From the NCBI RefSeq assembly GCF_000146285.1, contig NZ_GL385912.1, positions 1 to 64,000 of the forward strand: DNA of 64,000 nt, read 5' to 3'. How positions within the stretch are numbered: the stretch's first letter is position 1; each line of letters starts with the position of its first letter. The notes below the pieces were generated by a model. That model had not been told where the DNA came from. It did no database searches and worked only from the letters and a program-made list of their open reading frames with translations. The stretch is from Mobiluncus curtisii subsp. curtisii ATCC 35241. Lineage in GTDB: Bacteria > Actinomycetota > Actinomycetes > Actinomycetales > Actinomycetaceae. Positions 36,151 through 44,322 of the stretch are shown here, piece by piece. The position numbers were made by a program, and so were the translations under genes.

Positions 36151-37878
36151 TCCCGCCAACAGGGACAAATCGTCCAAGAGCGCGCGAGGTTTGCCCGAAA
36201 TAGTAGCATCTATAAACTCGTCAGCCCGCACCAGCCAGTTACGCGCCACACTCAAATCGTCCAACTGCCAATAAGCCTGCACCAGGTAGCACGCCAAACG
36301 CAGCGACTGACGGTGATCGTCCACTCGTTCACCGATTTCCAGCAGCAGTTCACCCGTATCTATAACCTCGTTCCACTTGCCGGCCGCGGCCAAGAAAGCC
36401 ACCCGGTTTGTCCCCAGCACCAAGCGTTCTTTATCGGCAGAAATCGCAGCTGGCAGCGCTGAAAAATCAATCGACTCCTCAAAGGCTCGCAGCTGTTTCT
36501 CGACGGCAGAGGCCTGTTGAAAGTCCAACAAATGAAACTCTGGAACAGGTTGATGCGCCCAAGACGGATCGTCTAGCTCTGGCAGCACCCATTCTGGACT
36601 GTTTTCGCTCAACCCCTGTTCGGCAAGCAGATTCTTTACGCCAAAACGGACTCGCAAAAGGTCTTTCACCGCAGCGAAAGAACACAGGGGAGCTTCGTGC
36701 AGACTCTGGGTGACCCTTGTGGACATGGTGTTGTTAGCGTTACGGAAGTCAAAAGCCAACGCAAGTTTCATGGCTACCGATTCCAACCGGGCTTGTGCCA
36801 GCGCTAAAGTATCCGCCGGACTGAGACTCTCGAAGGAGAGCCAACGATTCGACCCGTTGATAGCAAATCCGAGGGGCGGCACTTTTGTGCCCGTCCCAAT
36901 AAAAGCCCCCACCGCGCGGGAGAGGAAAGCTGCCGCGGAGCGGGTCGCCACCAGTAAATCCCAAGGGTCCTCAGGATTAGCGAACCATTGCGCATGGGTT
37001 TCCAGCAGTTCCAAGCCTTCGGGAATGTTCCACGTCGCCGCGCAAAAACGCAGGTGAGAAGCGATGTCGCCGAGGTATTGGGAAGTTTCGGTTTGGTGAC
37101 GGTAAGAACGTTCGTGAGCGCGCCACGCCGCATCACCTTCGCCTGCCCAAGACAGTGGCAGCATCAGGAGGGGATTGATGTCATCCGGTTGAATGCACTG
37201 CCAGTCAGCGGCAGCGCACCGCTCCAAAGCATCGCGATAGAGGGAGAGCGCTTGGGGAAATTCCGAAGCGTTGACTGCCCAAGCGATGCGGGAACGATAA
37301 TGGTGCAGGGGACAGTCCGCCTCGTCGCGAACTTCCCGTGGCAGTTCTTCCAAAGCAGAAATAATATCGAGAGCTTCGCGAGCGGCTTCGCGATGTCCCC
37401 GTCCCAACTCCACCTGGTGTCGGGTAATCCAGCGGGAACGCAAGGAAATACCCGCTTCAGTCGTGAAGTATTCCATCCAGTAGGTCAAGTGTTCGAGGAG
37501 TTTCGCGCTTACGCCGGGGTGTCGGGCTGCCAAGGTAGGAATTTGCAGCAGCTGTTGGGCGATGACCTGGGTTTGAGCTTCGTTCGGGACCATTTGCCCG
37601 TGCGCGACCTGCTGTAGCACCCACGACAGGGTCGCCAAGGCGGATTCGGAGTCGCCGGATTCGAGGGCATCCCACACGACTTCCAGGCGGATGGTGGCTT
37701 CCACTTCGTCCAGACCGTGTTTTTGAGCCAGAGTCGCCAGTTCTTCCAGGCGATGCAGGCGATCTGTACTCAATGGTTCACGCAAAGCAGTTTCCAGATC
37801 ATCGCCAATCTGCATGGTCAGAATTTCTGGATCCACTCCGGGGACGAAGCCGTCGGACTCAAAAATGCTCATTAGCAC
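36148..37878 (-). CDS. TPR-like helical repeat protein, first gene of three
   Basis: 576 residues, GTG start (an ATG at 37872 is also in frame). It is predicted to be helical and cytoplasmic. It is related to the divergent gene at 37991-39415: both have an AHERSYRH or AHLVAYEYD segment followed about 40 residues later by DPWDLLVATRSAAAFLSRA or DPWDLLVGMRALVGALEAL. Residues near 530-576 (AFLAAAGKWNEVIDTGELLL) look like standard TPR units. No catalytic motif is seen. It heads the operon 36148, 34597, 33296 and may share a divergent regulatory region with its relative. Confidence 0.8.
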   Translation of the reverse strand: MLMSIFESDGFVPGVDPEILTMQIGDDLETALREPLSTDRLHRLEELATLAQKHGLDEVEATIRLEVVWDALESGDSESALATLSWVLQQVAHGQMVPNEAQTQVIAQQLLQIPTLAARHPGVSAKLLEHLTYWMEYFTTEAGISLRSRWITRHQVELGRGHREAAREALDIISALEELPREVRDEADCPLHHYRSRIAWAVNASEFPQALSLYRDALERCAAADWQCIQPDDINPLLMLPLSWAGEGDAAWRAHERSYRHQTETSQYLGDIASHLRFCAATWNIPEGLELLETHAQWFANPEDPWDLLVATRSAAAFLSRAVGAFIGTGTKVPPLGFAINGSNRWLSFESLSPADTLALAQARLESVAMKLALAFDFRNANNTMSTRVTQSLHEAPLCSFAAVKDLLRVRFGVKNLLAEQGLSENSPEWVLPELDDPSWAHQPVPEFHLLDFQQASAVEKQLRAFEESIDFSALPAAISADKERLVLGTNRVAFLAAAGKWNEVIDTGELLLEIGERVDDHRQSLRLACYLVQAYWQLDDLSVARNWLVRADEFIDATISGKPRALLDDLSLLAG

Positions 37879-37990
37879 CCATTCTTACATATTCACAAGG
37901 TTCCTCGTCCGGTTTCCCGGTGTGTCACACGTGCTAGGACAGCGCGCCCCGGTATGGTGATTTTAACCGGGATAGGTAAGGGGGAGTCTG
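37879..37990. promoter_or_regulatory. Divergent regulatory region of the TPR-like genes
   Basis: A 112-bp gap between two divergently transcribed, related genes. It contains the short palindrome GTGTCACAC (37922-37930) and, towards the plus-strand gene, GGTAAGGGGGAG as ribosome-binding site. I cannot define -35/-10 pairs with confidence on either strand. Confidence 0.4.
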
Positions 37991-39415
37991 TTGAGCATAA
38001 CGTTTTCCGATGATGCTTACTCTTTTGACTCCGCATCTGATGATTCTGCCCCTCACAGCGCGGCGGTGTTGTCCACGCAATTGATGAATGCTGCCTCGAT
38101 TCCTCCCGGACTGCCACGTACAAAAGCGACTTTAGACGTGGTGAGTGCAGCTCGTGACGCTGGATATGACGATTTGTTGGCAGGGGCTGAAATTGAGCTG
38201 ATTGGCTGCTATCTGGAAGGTCGGAATCCCGGCAAGGCTTTGGAAGCATTTTCTTCAACGCTGACCCGCCTGTTGCATCGCCCGGAACTGTATGATTCGC
38301 GTCAGTTGGAGCAACTCTCTCGCTTCTATCCCGAGGTCATCGAGAGTGCCTGTACACACCCTGATGTCCCCCTGTCCCTGCTGAATCATTTATTGGCTGG
38401 CTTGCAGGCTTTCCAAGCTAGCCTTGGTCCCTCGCCGGCTGCCGGGGATTACCTGCGTCATCGGATGCGGGAAGCCTTGGGGAACCCTGCTGAGGAACGG
38501 TATTTTTTGGATCGTGCTATCGACCGGATTACTCCCGCGGATCATCCGGCTCTGGGGCGCGCGATAGATATTTCGCAGGTGGCACTGGCTTGGGAGCATC
38601 ATCCCGACCAGGCCTTGCAGGTGTCGTGGCGGATGTTGACTCACGAGATTCCGGCTCCGCAAAAGGCGCGGTTGCTGCGGGTGATGCTACCGGGGCTGGT
38701 CGCCGCTGATGCTTGGCAGGTTGCCTGGGAAGCGCACTTGGTGGCTTATGAATATGATCGTGAGAACTCCCGGCTTTCCGAGCTGTGCGAACACTTTCAA
38801 TTTCTAGCGGTGGCAGGGATGTGGTCACGCCTGCTCCTGTTACTGGAGCGGCACCTGGGGTTGATTCGTCAGGCTCACGACCCGTGGGATTTATTGGTCG
38901 GGATGCGTGCCCTCGTCGGGGCTTTAGAAGCGTTGGATTGGGCTGGATATGGGAGGTATTCCCTGAAGGTGTCGTTGGCTTCGACTTCGCGTTTCCACGA
39001 GATTCCTGCCCTGGTGCATCCAACTGTGGCACAGGCTCGCGATTTGCTGGGGCAGGCAGCTGCCACACTGGCAGCCCGGTATGACGAGCGTAACGGCAAT
39101 GTTGAGGTGTCATCGTCTTTGGGGTTGCTGGATTCTCACCTGCTTCCCGACGGTTTGTTACTGCAGGGAACCGAAGGAGACGCGCGGTTTATGGCGCGGC
39201 TGTTGCGGGCGCGGGCTCTCTTGGAATGCAACCAGGGATTTGACGCTTTGCTACTGCTGGGAGGGCTGGAACAGACGAACTTCCCCTCCGTGCGACGTCT
39301 GGGTCCCGAGATTCGGATGCTGACATCTTTAGCGCGGATGCAGATGTCTCATGATTCTGCCAGTGCCGCGGAATCATCGACTGCTGGATCCTCCCCGGAA
39401 TCCCAGTCTGCCTAG
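37991..39415 (+). CDS. TPR-like helical repeat protein, divergent paralogue
   Basis: 474 residues, TTG start with GGGGGAG 5 nt upstream. Helix-rich throughout with a Ser/Ala-rich tail of about 25 residues. Shares the DPWDLLV motif and its surroundings with the gene transcribed the other way (36148-37878), so the pair arose by duplication. No signal peptide, membrane helix or enzyme motif. Downstream the convergent amino-acid transporter operon ends 28 bp away. Function unknown. Confidence 0.78.
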   Translation: MSITFSDDAYSFDSASDDSAPHSAAVLSTQLMNAASIPPGLPRTKATLDVVSAARDAGYDDLLAGAEIELIGCYLEGRNPGKALEAFSSTLTRLLHRPELYDSRQLEQLSRFYPEVIESACTHPDVPLSLLNHLLAGLQAFQASLGPSPAAGDYLRHRMREALGNPAEERYFLDRAIDRITPADHPALGRAIDISQVALAWEHHPDQALQVSWRMLTHEIPAPQKARLLRVMLPGLVAADAWQVAWEAHLVAYEYDRENSRLSELCEHFQFLAVAGMWSRLLLLLERHLGLIRQAHDPWDLLVGMRALVGALEALDWAGYGRYSLKVSLASTSRFHEIPALVHPTVAQARDLLGQAAATLAARYDERNGNVEVSSSLGLLDSHLLPDGLLLQGTEGDARFMARLLRARALLECNQGFDALLLLGGLEQTNFPSVRRLGPEIRMLTSLARMQMSHDSASAAESSTAGSSPESQSA

Positions 39416-39442
39416 CCTTCTGCGGTCTCGGCGAAGGCACCG

Positions 39443-40210
39443 TTACCGTGGCTGCTCGCCCTGCAGCTTGTGCAGGAATTGGCGAGTCCGTTCCTGAGTA
39501 GGGTGGTGAATGAGCTGTTCCGCGGGACCCTCTTCCAACACGGTGCCGCCGTCCATGAAAACGGCACGGTCCGCAACTTGGGCGGCGAACTCCATCTCGT
39601 GAGTGACGATGACCATAGTCATTCGTTCGTCAGCCAGAGAGCGGATAATAGCCAAGATTTCGCCGGTGAGCTCAGGATCTAGCGCGGAAGTTGGTTCGTC
39701 AAAATACAGCATCCGCGGCTTCAATGCGAGCGCCCGAGCGATGGCCACGCGCTGCTTTTGACCTCCGCTCAGCTCAGAGGGGTAAGCATTGCCTTTATCT
39801 CCCAAGTTCATACGTTCCAAGAGCTGGTGGGCTTCGGCGCGAACCTCGGTCGGATTGCGATGCTGCACTTTAATCGGGGCATCGGTGAGGTTGCGCATGA
39901 CATTCCAGTGGGGGAACAGGTTGAAGTTCTGGAACACCAGCCCGTAATCATGCCGGAACCGTTTCTCGTCGCCACTCGAGGTTTTTTCACCATTTTTCAT
40001 GCTCAGGGCGGTTTCTCCGAAGTACGCGATGCTTCCGGAATCCATGCGATCCAGGAACGTGGCGCAACGCAGTAAGGTGGACTTGCCCGAACCGGAAGGA
40101 CCCAGAATCGCCAGGACCTCACCCTGCTCGACCTGTATGCAGACCCCCTTCAGGACTTCCAGGTTGCCGAAGCTCTTGTGCATGTCTTTGATGGATAGTG
40201 CGGTGCTCAT
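39443..40210 (-). CDS. Polar amino acid ABC transporter, ATP-binding protein
   Basis: About 255 residues from ATG 40210, with AGGAAAAA just upstream; an in-frame ATG at 40234 is possible. Walker A is GPSGSGKST, the signature LSGGQKQRVAIARALA, and Walker B MLYFDEPTSALDP, all of the GlnQ/HisP type. It energises the permease and lipoprotein encoded upstream. Last gene of the three-gene importer operon. Confidence 0.94.
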   Translation of the reverse strand: MSTALSIKDMHKSFGNLEVLKGVCIQVEQGEVLAILGPSGSGKSTLLRCATFLDRMDSGSIAYFGETALSMKNGEKTSSGDEKRFRHDYGLVFQNFNLFPHWNVMRNLTDAPIKVQHRNPTEVRAEAHQLLERMNLGDKGNAYPSELSGGQKQRVAIARALALKPRMLYFDEPTSALDPELTGEILAIIRSLADERMTMVIVTHEMEFAAQVADRAVFMDGGTVLEEGPAEQLIHHPTQERTRQFLHKLQGEQPR

Positions 40211-40235
40211 TTTTTCCTGCTTTGCTGGTGACATC

Positions 40236-40889
40236 TCAGATTTGGTATTTGCTGACGCGTTTTTCCAACTTGTTCATGGTCACAGCCACCACCATGTTAA
40301 AGACGTAATAGAAAATCCCGGCAGCGACGAAAGGTGCCATCGAGGCGGTGGTGGAGGCATATTCCCTGGCAATGGAAAACATTTCCAGGAAAGAAATGAC
40401 TTGGGCCAGGGAAGTGTCCTTGACCAGGGTGATGACTTCGTTGGTGATTGAAGGCAGTACCGTGCGAAACATTTGGGGCAGCTTGATGGTGTAGAAAGTG
40501 CGCTGCTGGGAGTACCCCAGTACAAACGCCGCTTCAGTTTGCCCCTGGGGGATAGCTTGGAAACCGCCACGATAGATTTCGGCAAAATAGGCTGCGTAGT
40601 TGACGGAAAAAGCGATGATGGCTGCCCAGAAGTTGTATGACGCACTGATAGGCACTTTGAACAGGTAATACGGTCCGAAATACACGACCATGAGCTGCAG
40701 CATCAGGGGAGTGCCGCGCATAATCGAGATATAGAACTGCACTATCCAGTTCAGGGGTTTAAACGGAACCACGCGTCCGGCATACACCAGCAATCCCAAG
40801 GGAAGGGAAAGTATCAGGGTCAGCGCGAACAGAATCACGGTGCGACCAAAGCCCAGGGTCAGTTCAGGAAGGAAAGTCCACTCGTTCAT
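40236..40889 (-). CDS. Polar amino acid ABC transporter, permease
   Basis: 217 residues, about five membrane helices (HisM/GlnP family). The N-terminal ELTLGFGRTVILFALTLILS and the ISIMRGTPLMLQLM segment are typical; the EAA-like loop is EAAFVLGYSQQRTFYTIKLPQ, which contacts the ATPase. Only one permease gene is present, so the transporter is probably a homodimer in the membrane. Confidence 0.93.
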   Translation of the reverse strand: MNEWTFLPELTLGFGRTVILFALTLILSLPLGLLVYAGRVVPFKPLNWIVQFYISIMRGTPLMLQLMVVYFGPYYLFKVPISASYNFWAAIIAFSVNYAAYFAEIYRGGFQAIPQGQTEAAFVLGYSQQRTFYTIKLPQMFRTVLPSITNEVITLVKDTSLAQVISFLEMFSIAREYASTTASMAPFVAAGIFYYVFNMVVAVTMNKLEKRVSKYQI

Positions 40890-40908
40890 ATTGCATTCTC
40901 AAGCCGAG

Positions 40909-40962
40909 GAGTTTGCGGTGCCGTTGGTTACGGTACCTAGGAAATCGCGGCACCACAAACTC
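40909..40962 (-). terminator. Intercistronic stem-loop between binding protein and permease genes
   Basis: GAGTTTGCGGTGCCG (40909-40923) pairs with CGGCACCACAAACTC (40948-40962) over 15 positions with one mismatch. It lies between the binding-protein stop and the permease start on the transcribed strand. Such structures commonly stabilise the upstream message or reduce read-through so that binding protein outnumbers permease. Confidence 0.6.
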
Positions 40963-40976
40963 ACTTTTGCATACGT

Positions 40977-41804
40977 TTACTTGTTGATAACGGCTTTTTC
41001 TAAGCCGTATTTCTGGGCGAGTTCCATGAACTTGCCGTCTGCTTTCATCTGGTCCAGGGTGGTTTGTACCTGGTCACGCAAGGCTTTATTGCCGAGTTTG
41101 AAGCCTATGCCGTACTGTTCGGTTTGCACCGGTTTTTCCATAATGGTGTACATGCCCTTTTGTCGTGTCTCCAGTTGGTAGTTGGCGACTCCAAGGTCCA
41201 CGACTACCGCATCGGCAGCTCCCGCTTCCAAACTCATGAATGCGTTGTTGTAGTCGGGAACTTTGTTGAGGGTCTTAAACGAAGCGAGCAATTCCTTGTT
41301 CGATTCGTCCTCGAGGGCTGCTAAACCGGATGAATCAGCTTGCACAATGACGGTCTTGCCTGCCAGGTCTGCAGCGTCTTTCAGGTTGTCGGCGCTGCGC
41401 GTTACAAAGACGATGGAGTTATCCACATAAGGCTTTGACCAAGTGTATTTGTCCTCGCGGCCGTTCATGGTGAAACCGTTCCACAAGCAGTCCACTGAAC
41501 CTGATGAGAGCTGCATATCTTTGGAATCCCAGTCGATAGGTTTCTTTTCTAGGGTCCAGTGGTTGCGCTTCGCTACTTCGGTCGCTAAATCCATGTCAAA
41601 ACCGGTATATTCCCCGGTTTTTTCGTCTTTGTAACCGTAAGGGGGAAAGTTTGCGTCGAAGCCGACCACAAACTTGTCGCCGGCGCTTTTCGCCACATTG
41701 TCACCCGCGTTACCGGCATTGTTACTTGCCGCACCGCCGCAACCAGCTAAAGAAAAAGCCAGGGCTAAACCCGCTGCTACGCTGACAATTTTTTTGAAGA
41801 CCAT
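40977..41804 (-). CDS. Polar amino acid ABC transporter, substrate-binding lipoprotein
   Basis: 275 residues from ATG 41804, chosen because AAAGGA lies upstream and a lipoprotein signal then begins (MVFKKIVSVAAGLALAFSL, AGC), lipobox LAGC with Cys22. The mature protein has the family-3 fold: KFVVGFDANFPPYGYKDEKT, then GFDMDLATEVAKR, and later EAGAADAVVVDLGVANY. Candidate ligands are polar amino acids such as glutamine, arginine or cystine; the sequence alone does not decide. It is the first gene of the operon and is separated from the permease by a stem-loop. Confidence 0.93.
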   Translation of the reverse strand: MVFKKIVSVAAGLALAFSLAGCGGAASNNAGNAGDNVAKSAGDKFVVGFDANFPPYGYKDEKTGEYTGFDMDLATEVAKRNHWTLEKKPIDWDSKDMQLSSGSVDCLWNGFTMNGREDKYTWSKPYVDNSIVFVTRSADNLKDAADLAGKTVIVQADSSGLAALEDESNKELLASFKTLNKVPDYNNAFMSLEAGAADAVVVDLGVANYQLETRQKGMYTIMEKPVQTEQYGIGFKLGNKALRDQVQTTLDQMKADGKFMELAQKYGLEKAVINK

Positions 41805-41922
41805 TGTTTTTCCTTTAGATAGTGAAAAAGTTGTTTTTGTCTTTTGCAGTCTAACAGTGCGGTCGCCGGGAATTAAACCGTGACGGAAATTTGTGTAATT
41901 CCAAAACACGCCGAAGCGCATC

Positions 41923-41939
41923 CCGGTTAATCGCATAAC
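41923..41939 (+). promoter_or_regulatory. 17-bp element upstream of ftsZ, shared with sepF
   Basis: CCGGTTAATCGCATAAC lies 82 bp before the ftsZ start. A close copy, CCGGTTATCGCGTAACC, lies 47 bp before sepF (43709-43725). The common core is CCGGTTA, then TCGC, then TAAC, forming an imperfect inverted repeat (GGTTA/TAAC). Position relative to start codons suggests a transcription factor site. No known regulator is recognised. Confidence 0.4.
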
Positions 41940-42020
41940 ACTCACTAAATTTCTGGCGTCAAAAAGGCGGCGTTACTTTAACCCTTAAGTTCAAGGTTAA
42001 GGTTGGAAGGGGAAACCATT

Positions 42021-43550
42021 ATGGAACCAGCACCACTGGCAGTCATCCGTGTCGTAGGCGTCGGGGGTGGCGGTGTCAACGCGGTGAACCGAATGATTGA
42101 ATCAAATCTGCGTGGCGTGGAGTTCATCGCGATTAACACCGACGCACAGGCACTGCTCATGTCAGACGCGGACGTCAAACTTGAGATTGGCAGAGAGTCC
42201 ACACGCGGATTGGGCGCGGGAGCTGATCCGGAAGTTGGCAAAGCTGCCGCAACTGCTCACGAGGACGATATTCGTGAGGTGCTGCGCGACTCTAACATGG
42301 TTTTTGTCACCGCTGGAGAAGGCGGTGGCACCGGTACAGGGGCGGCACCGATTGTGGCAGGTATCGCTCGCGAGCTCGGGGCTTTGACCATTGGTGTGGT
42401 CACCCGACCTTTCCAGTTTGAGGGGCGTCGTCGGGAACAGCAAGCTGATCGAGGCATCGAGGCACTGCGCGAACAAGTCGATGCCCTCATCGTGATTCCG
42501 AACCAGCGTCTGTTGGAATCCACGGAGGAGAACCTCTCGGTTTTGGAGGCTTTCCGTGCCGCTGACCAGGTCTTGCAATCGTCCGTGCAAGGCATTACCG
42601 AAATCATCACTATCCCGGGCACTATCAACGTTGACTTTGCCGATGTAACCACCACCTTGAAAGACGCCAAGACCGCTCTGATGGGCATCGGGACGGCTAC
42701 CGGTCCGGACCGCGCACGCGTTTCGGTTGATATGGCAATCTCTTCACCGCTGTTAGAAAGCTCTATGGACGGCGCTGACCGCGTACTTATTTTCTTCCAA
42801 GGCGGAACAGACATGGGTATGCAAGAAATGAACGATGCTGCCGAGATGGTTCGTGAACTCGCCGATCAGGACGCTAACGTCATTATCGGCTACGCCCCGA
42901 ACGAAGAATTTGCCGATGAGATTAAAGTGACGGTTATCGCCGCGGGGTTTGGAAGTAAGGACGCGGCTGCAGCTTCTGCGCGGGTCGTCCAGACTTCTGC
43001 TGTTTCCCGCACCGCAGCGCGTCCCGCCCCGGCTGTACCGAGTGCTAAGCCGGCGGTGCCAACTCGGAATAGTGAACCGAGTGAGCCTCGTCCCGCGCCC
43101 CAGCCTAGTGCAGAAACTCCCGCAGCCCCGCAACCCGCCCCGGCACCTGTTGCCGCCCCGGCGCCGGCTGAGCCCGCTGCAGAGAAAGAAGAAATTCTTG
43201 ACGGAATAGAAGCCCGGCTGGCACAGCATCGCCATGAGCCGGCAGCGAAAGTCCCGGAGCTGAAAGCGCCGAAATTCCCTGCGGGAACCGAAGCGGTGGG
43301 CAGCTTGCGTCCCAAAGCAGAGCAACACAAACCCGATATTAAACTCACCAGTTTGAACGGAATTCCTGACGCGAAACACGAGCCTCTGGCTGTCACCTCC
43401 GGGATTCGTCCGGTATCTCCCGATGCGGCAAGTGTGCCGGACTATGTGGACTCCTCGCGTGAACAGCGGGCTCCGGCACTGCGCCTGGAACACGTATTCG
43501 ATGATATTGCGGGAGACGATGAGCTCGACATACCGGACTTCTTGAAATAA
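42021..43550 (+). CDS. ftsZ: Cell division GTPase FtsZ
   Basis: 509 residues from ATG 42021, with GGAAGGGG upstream. The GTP-binding T loops are GVGGGGVNAVNRM and GEGGGTGTGAAP (near residue 100); the catalytic T7 loop is in NVDFADV. A strand that usually reads like GVLLSIAGGSDLGLFE reads RVLIFFQGGTDMGMQE here, a divergent version. About 170 residues of Pro/Ala/Glu-rich linker precede the C-terminal peptide DELDIPDFLK, the SepF-binding tail. ftsQ and murC are not upstream: the neighbour is the amino-acid importer on the other strand. sepF follows after a terminator. Confidence 0.96.
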   Translation: MEPAPLAVIRVVGVGGGGVNAVNRMIESNLRGVEFIAINTDAQALLMSDADVKLEIGRESTRGLGAGADPEVGKAAATAHEDDIREVLRDSNMVFVTAGEGGGTGTGAAPIVAGIARELGALTIGVVTRPFQFEGRRREQQADRGIEALREQVDALIVIPNQRLLESTEENLSVLEAFRAADQVLQSSVQGITEIITIPGTINVDFADVTTTLKDAKTALMGIGTATGPDRARVSVDMAISSPLLESSMDGADRVLIFFQGGTDMGMQEMNDAAEMVRELADQDANVIIGYAPNEEFADEIKVTVIAAGFGSKDAAAASARVVQTSAVSRTAARPAPAVPSAKPAVPTRNSEPSEPRPAPQPSAETPAAPQPAPAPVAAPAPAEPAAEKEEILDGIEARLAQHRHEPAAKVPELKAPKFPAGTEAVGSLRPKAEQHKPDIKLTSLNGIPDAKHEPLAVTSGIRPVSPDAASVPDYVDSSREQRAPALRLEHVFDDIAGDDELDIPDFLK

Positions 43551-43615
43551 ATCTGCCGTGCGCAGGCGGTAATACTGGCGCGGCTGAAAACTTTTTCCTA
43601 TCTCCCAATAAAAGC

Positions 43616-43657
43616 CGTTCCCGTCGTTGACTACCAGTCAGCGACGGGGCGGTTTTT
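43616..43657 (+). terminator. Rho-independent terminator after ftsZ
   Basis: CCCGTCGTTGACT (43620-43632) pairs with AGTCAGCGACGGG (43636-43648) around a 3-nt loop with one T-G wobble, flanked by a further CCG/CGG pairing and followed by GGTTTTTGCATTTT. This is the clearest intrinsic terminator in the window and separates ftsZ from sepF. Confidence 0.85.
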
Positions 43658-43708
43658 GCATTTTCTCGCTTCGATTGGCGACACTCCGTAAAAATTCCCC
43701 AATAAACA

Positions 43709-43725
43709 CCGGTTATCGCGTAACC
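43709..43725 (+). promoter_or_regulatory. 17-bp element upstream of sepF, shared with ftsZ
   Basis: CCGGTTATCGCGTAACC, with inner inverted repeat GGTTA/TAACC. It ends 20 bp before a TACAAT hexamer (43746-43751), so it would overlap or abut the -35 region of the sepF promoter. See the near-copy at 41923-41939. Confidence 0.4.
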
Positions 43726-43745
43726 TCGTTCCAGTTGTCTAAAAA

Positions 43746-43751
43746 TACAAT
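43746..43751 (+). promoter_or_regulatory. Candidate -10 hexamer of the sepF promoter
   Basis: TACAAT, 20 bp upstream of the sepF ATG, followed by GGGGAG as ribosome-binding site. No strong -35. Confidence 0.45.
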
Positions 43752-43771
43752 CGAGACCTAGGGGAGAAAAT

Positions 43772-44224
43772 ATGGGGCTGGCGTTGCGTAACGTTTTAGA
43801 GAAAGTCGGTTTGCGGGAACCCGACGTCGATGATTACGAAGACGAGGAATTTATCGAAGACGAGACTCCTTTGGGCGAGCTGCACGAATTCCCCGGTTCT
43901 ACAGAATCTGAAGCTGCGCCGGAAGCTCCGGTGGAGGCTCCAGTCGTCACTATTGACCGGATTAAGACCGCCAAGCCCACGACGTATTCCGATGCCAAAG
44001 AGATTGGCGATTACCTGCGCGATAACGTTCCAGTCATCCTCAATCTTGCTTATCTTTCGGTCAAGGAAGCGCAGCGTATGGTTGATTTTGCATCCGGTCT
44101 GACTTATGGTCTGCGCGGTTCTTTCGAGGAAGTTGGCACCCGAGTGTTCTTGCTTTCTCCCCAGAACCTTAAAACTATCGAGGACACACCAAAATCCTCG
44201 ACTTCTCTGTTGCAAACTTTGTGA
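43772..44224 (+). CDS. sepF: Cell division protein SepF
   Basis: 150 residues. An N-terminal amphipathic start (MGLALRNVLEKVGL) of the membrane-binding kind is followed by an acidic linker (residues 18-55) and the conserved SepF domain (YSDAKEIGDYLRDNVPVILNLAYLS, then RMVDFASGLTYGLRGSFEEVGTRVFLLSP). SepF anchors FtsZ to the membrane in actinobacteria, which lack FtsA (established). pgeF and yggS, which often lie between ftsZ and sepF, are absent here. Confidence 0.94.
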   Translation: MGLALRNVLEKVGLREPDVDDYEDEEFIEDETPLGELHEFPGSTESEAAPEAPVEAPVVTIDRIKTAKPTTYSDAKEIGDYLRDNVPVILNLAYLSVKEAQRMVDFASGLTYGLRGSFEEVGTRVFLLSPQNLKTIEDTPKSSTSLLQTL

Positions 44225-44244
44225 CCACCAGTCTCCTTCCATCC

Positions 44245-44284
44245 TGAGGTTCCCCCGTCGCGTCCCCGTGGCGGGGGAACCTCA
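44245..44284 (+). terminator. Perfect 13-bp inverted repeat between sepF and yggT
   Basis: TGAGGTTCCCCCG (44245-44257) pairs exactly with CGGGGGAACCTCA (44272-44284) across a 14-nt loop, 20 bp after the sepF stop. Without a T-run it is more likely an attenuating or stabilising structure than a full terminator. Confidence 0.5.
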
Positions 44285-44322
44285 ATCTGTTCGGTCTGCG
44301 ACTCTCAGGTAGGATGTGTGCT

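Noticed and set aside
41805-42020. Riboswitch before ftsZ
   Set aside because: The region is short and shows no recognised aptamer pattern, only the shared 17-bp element.
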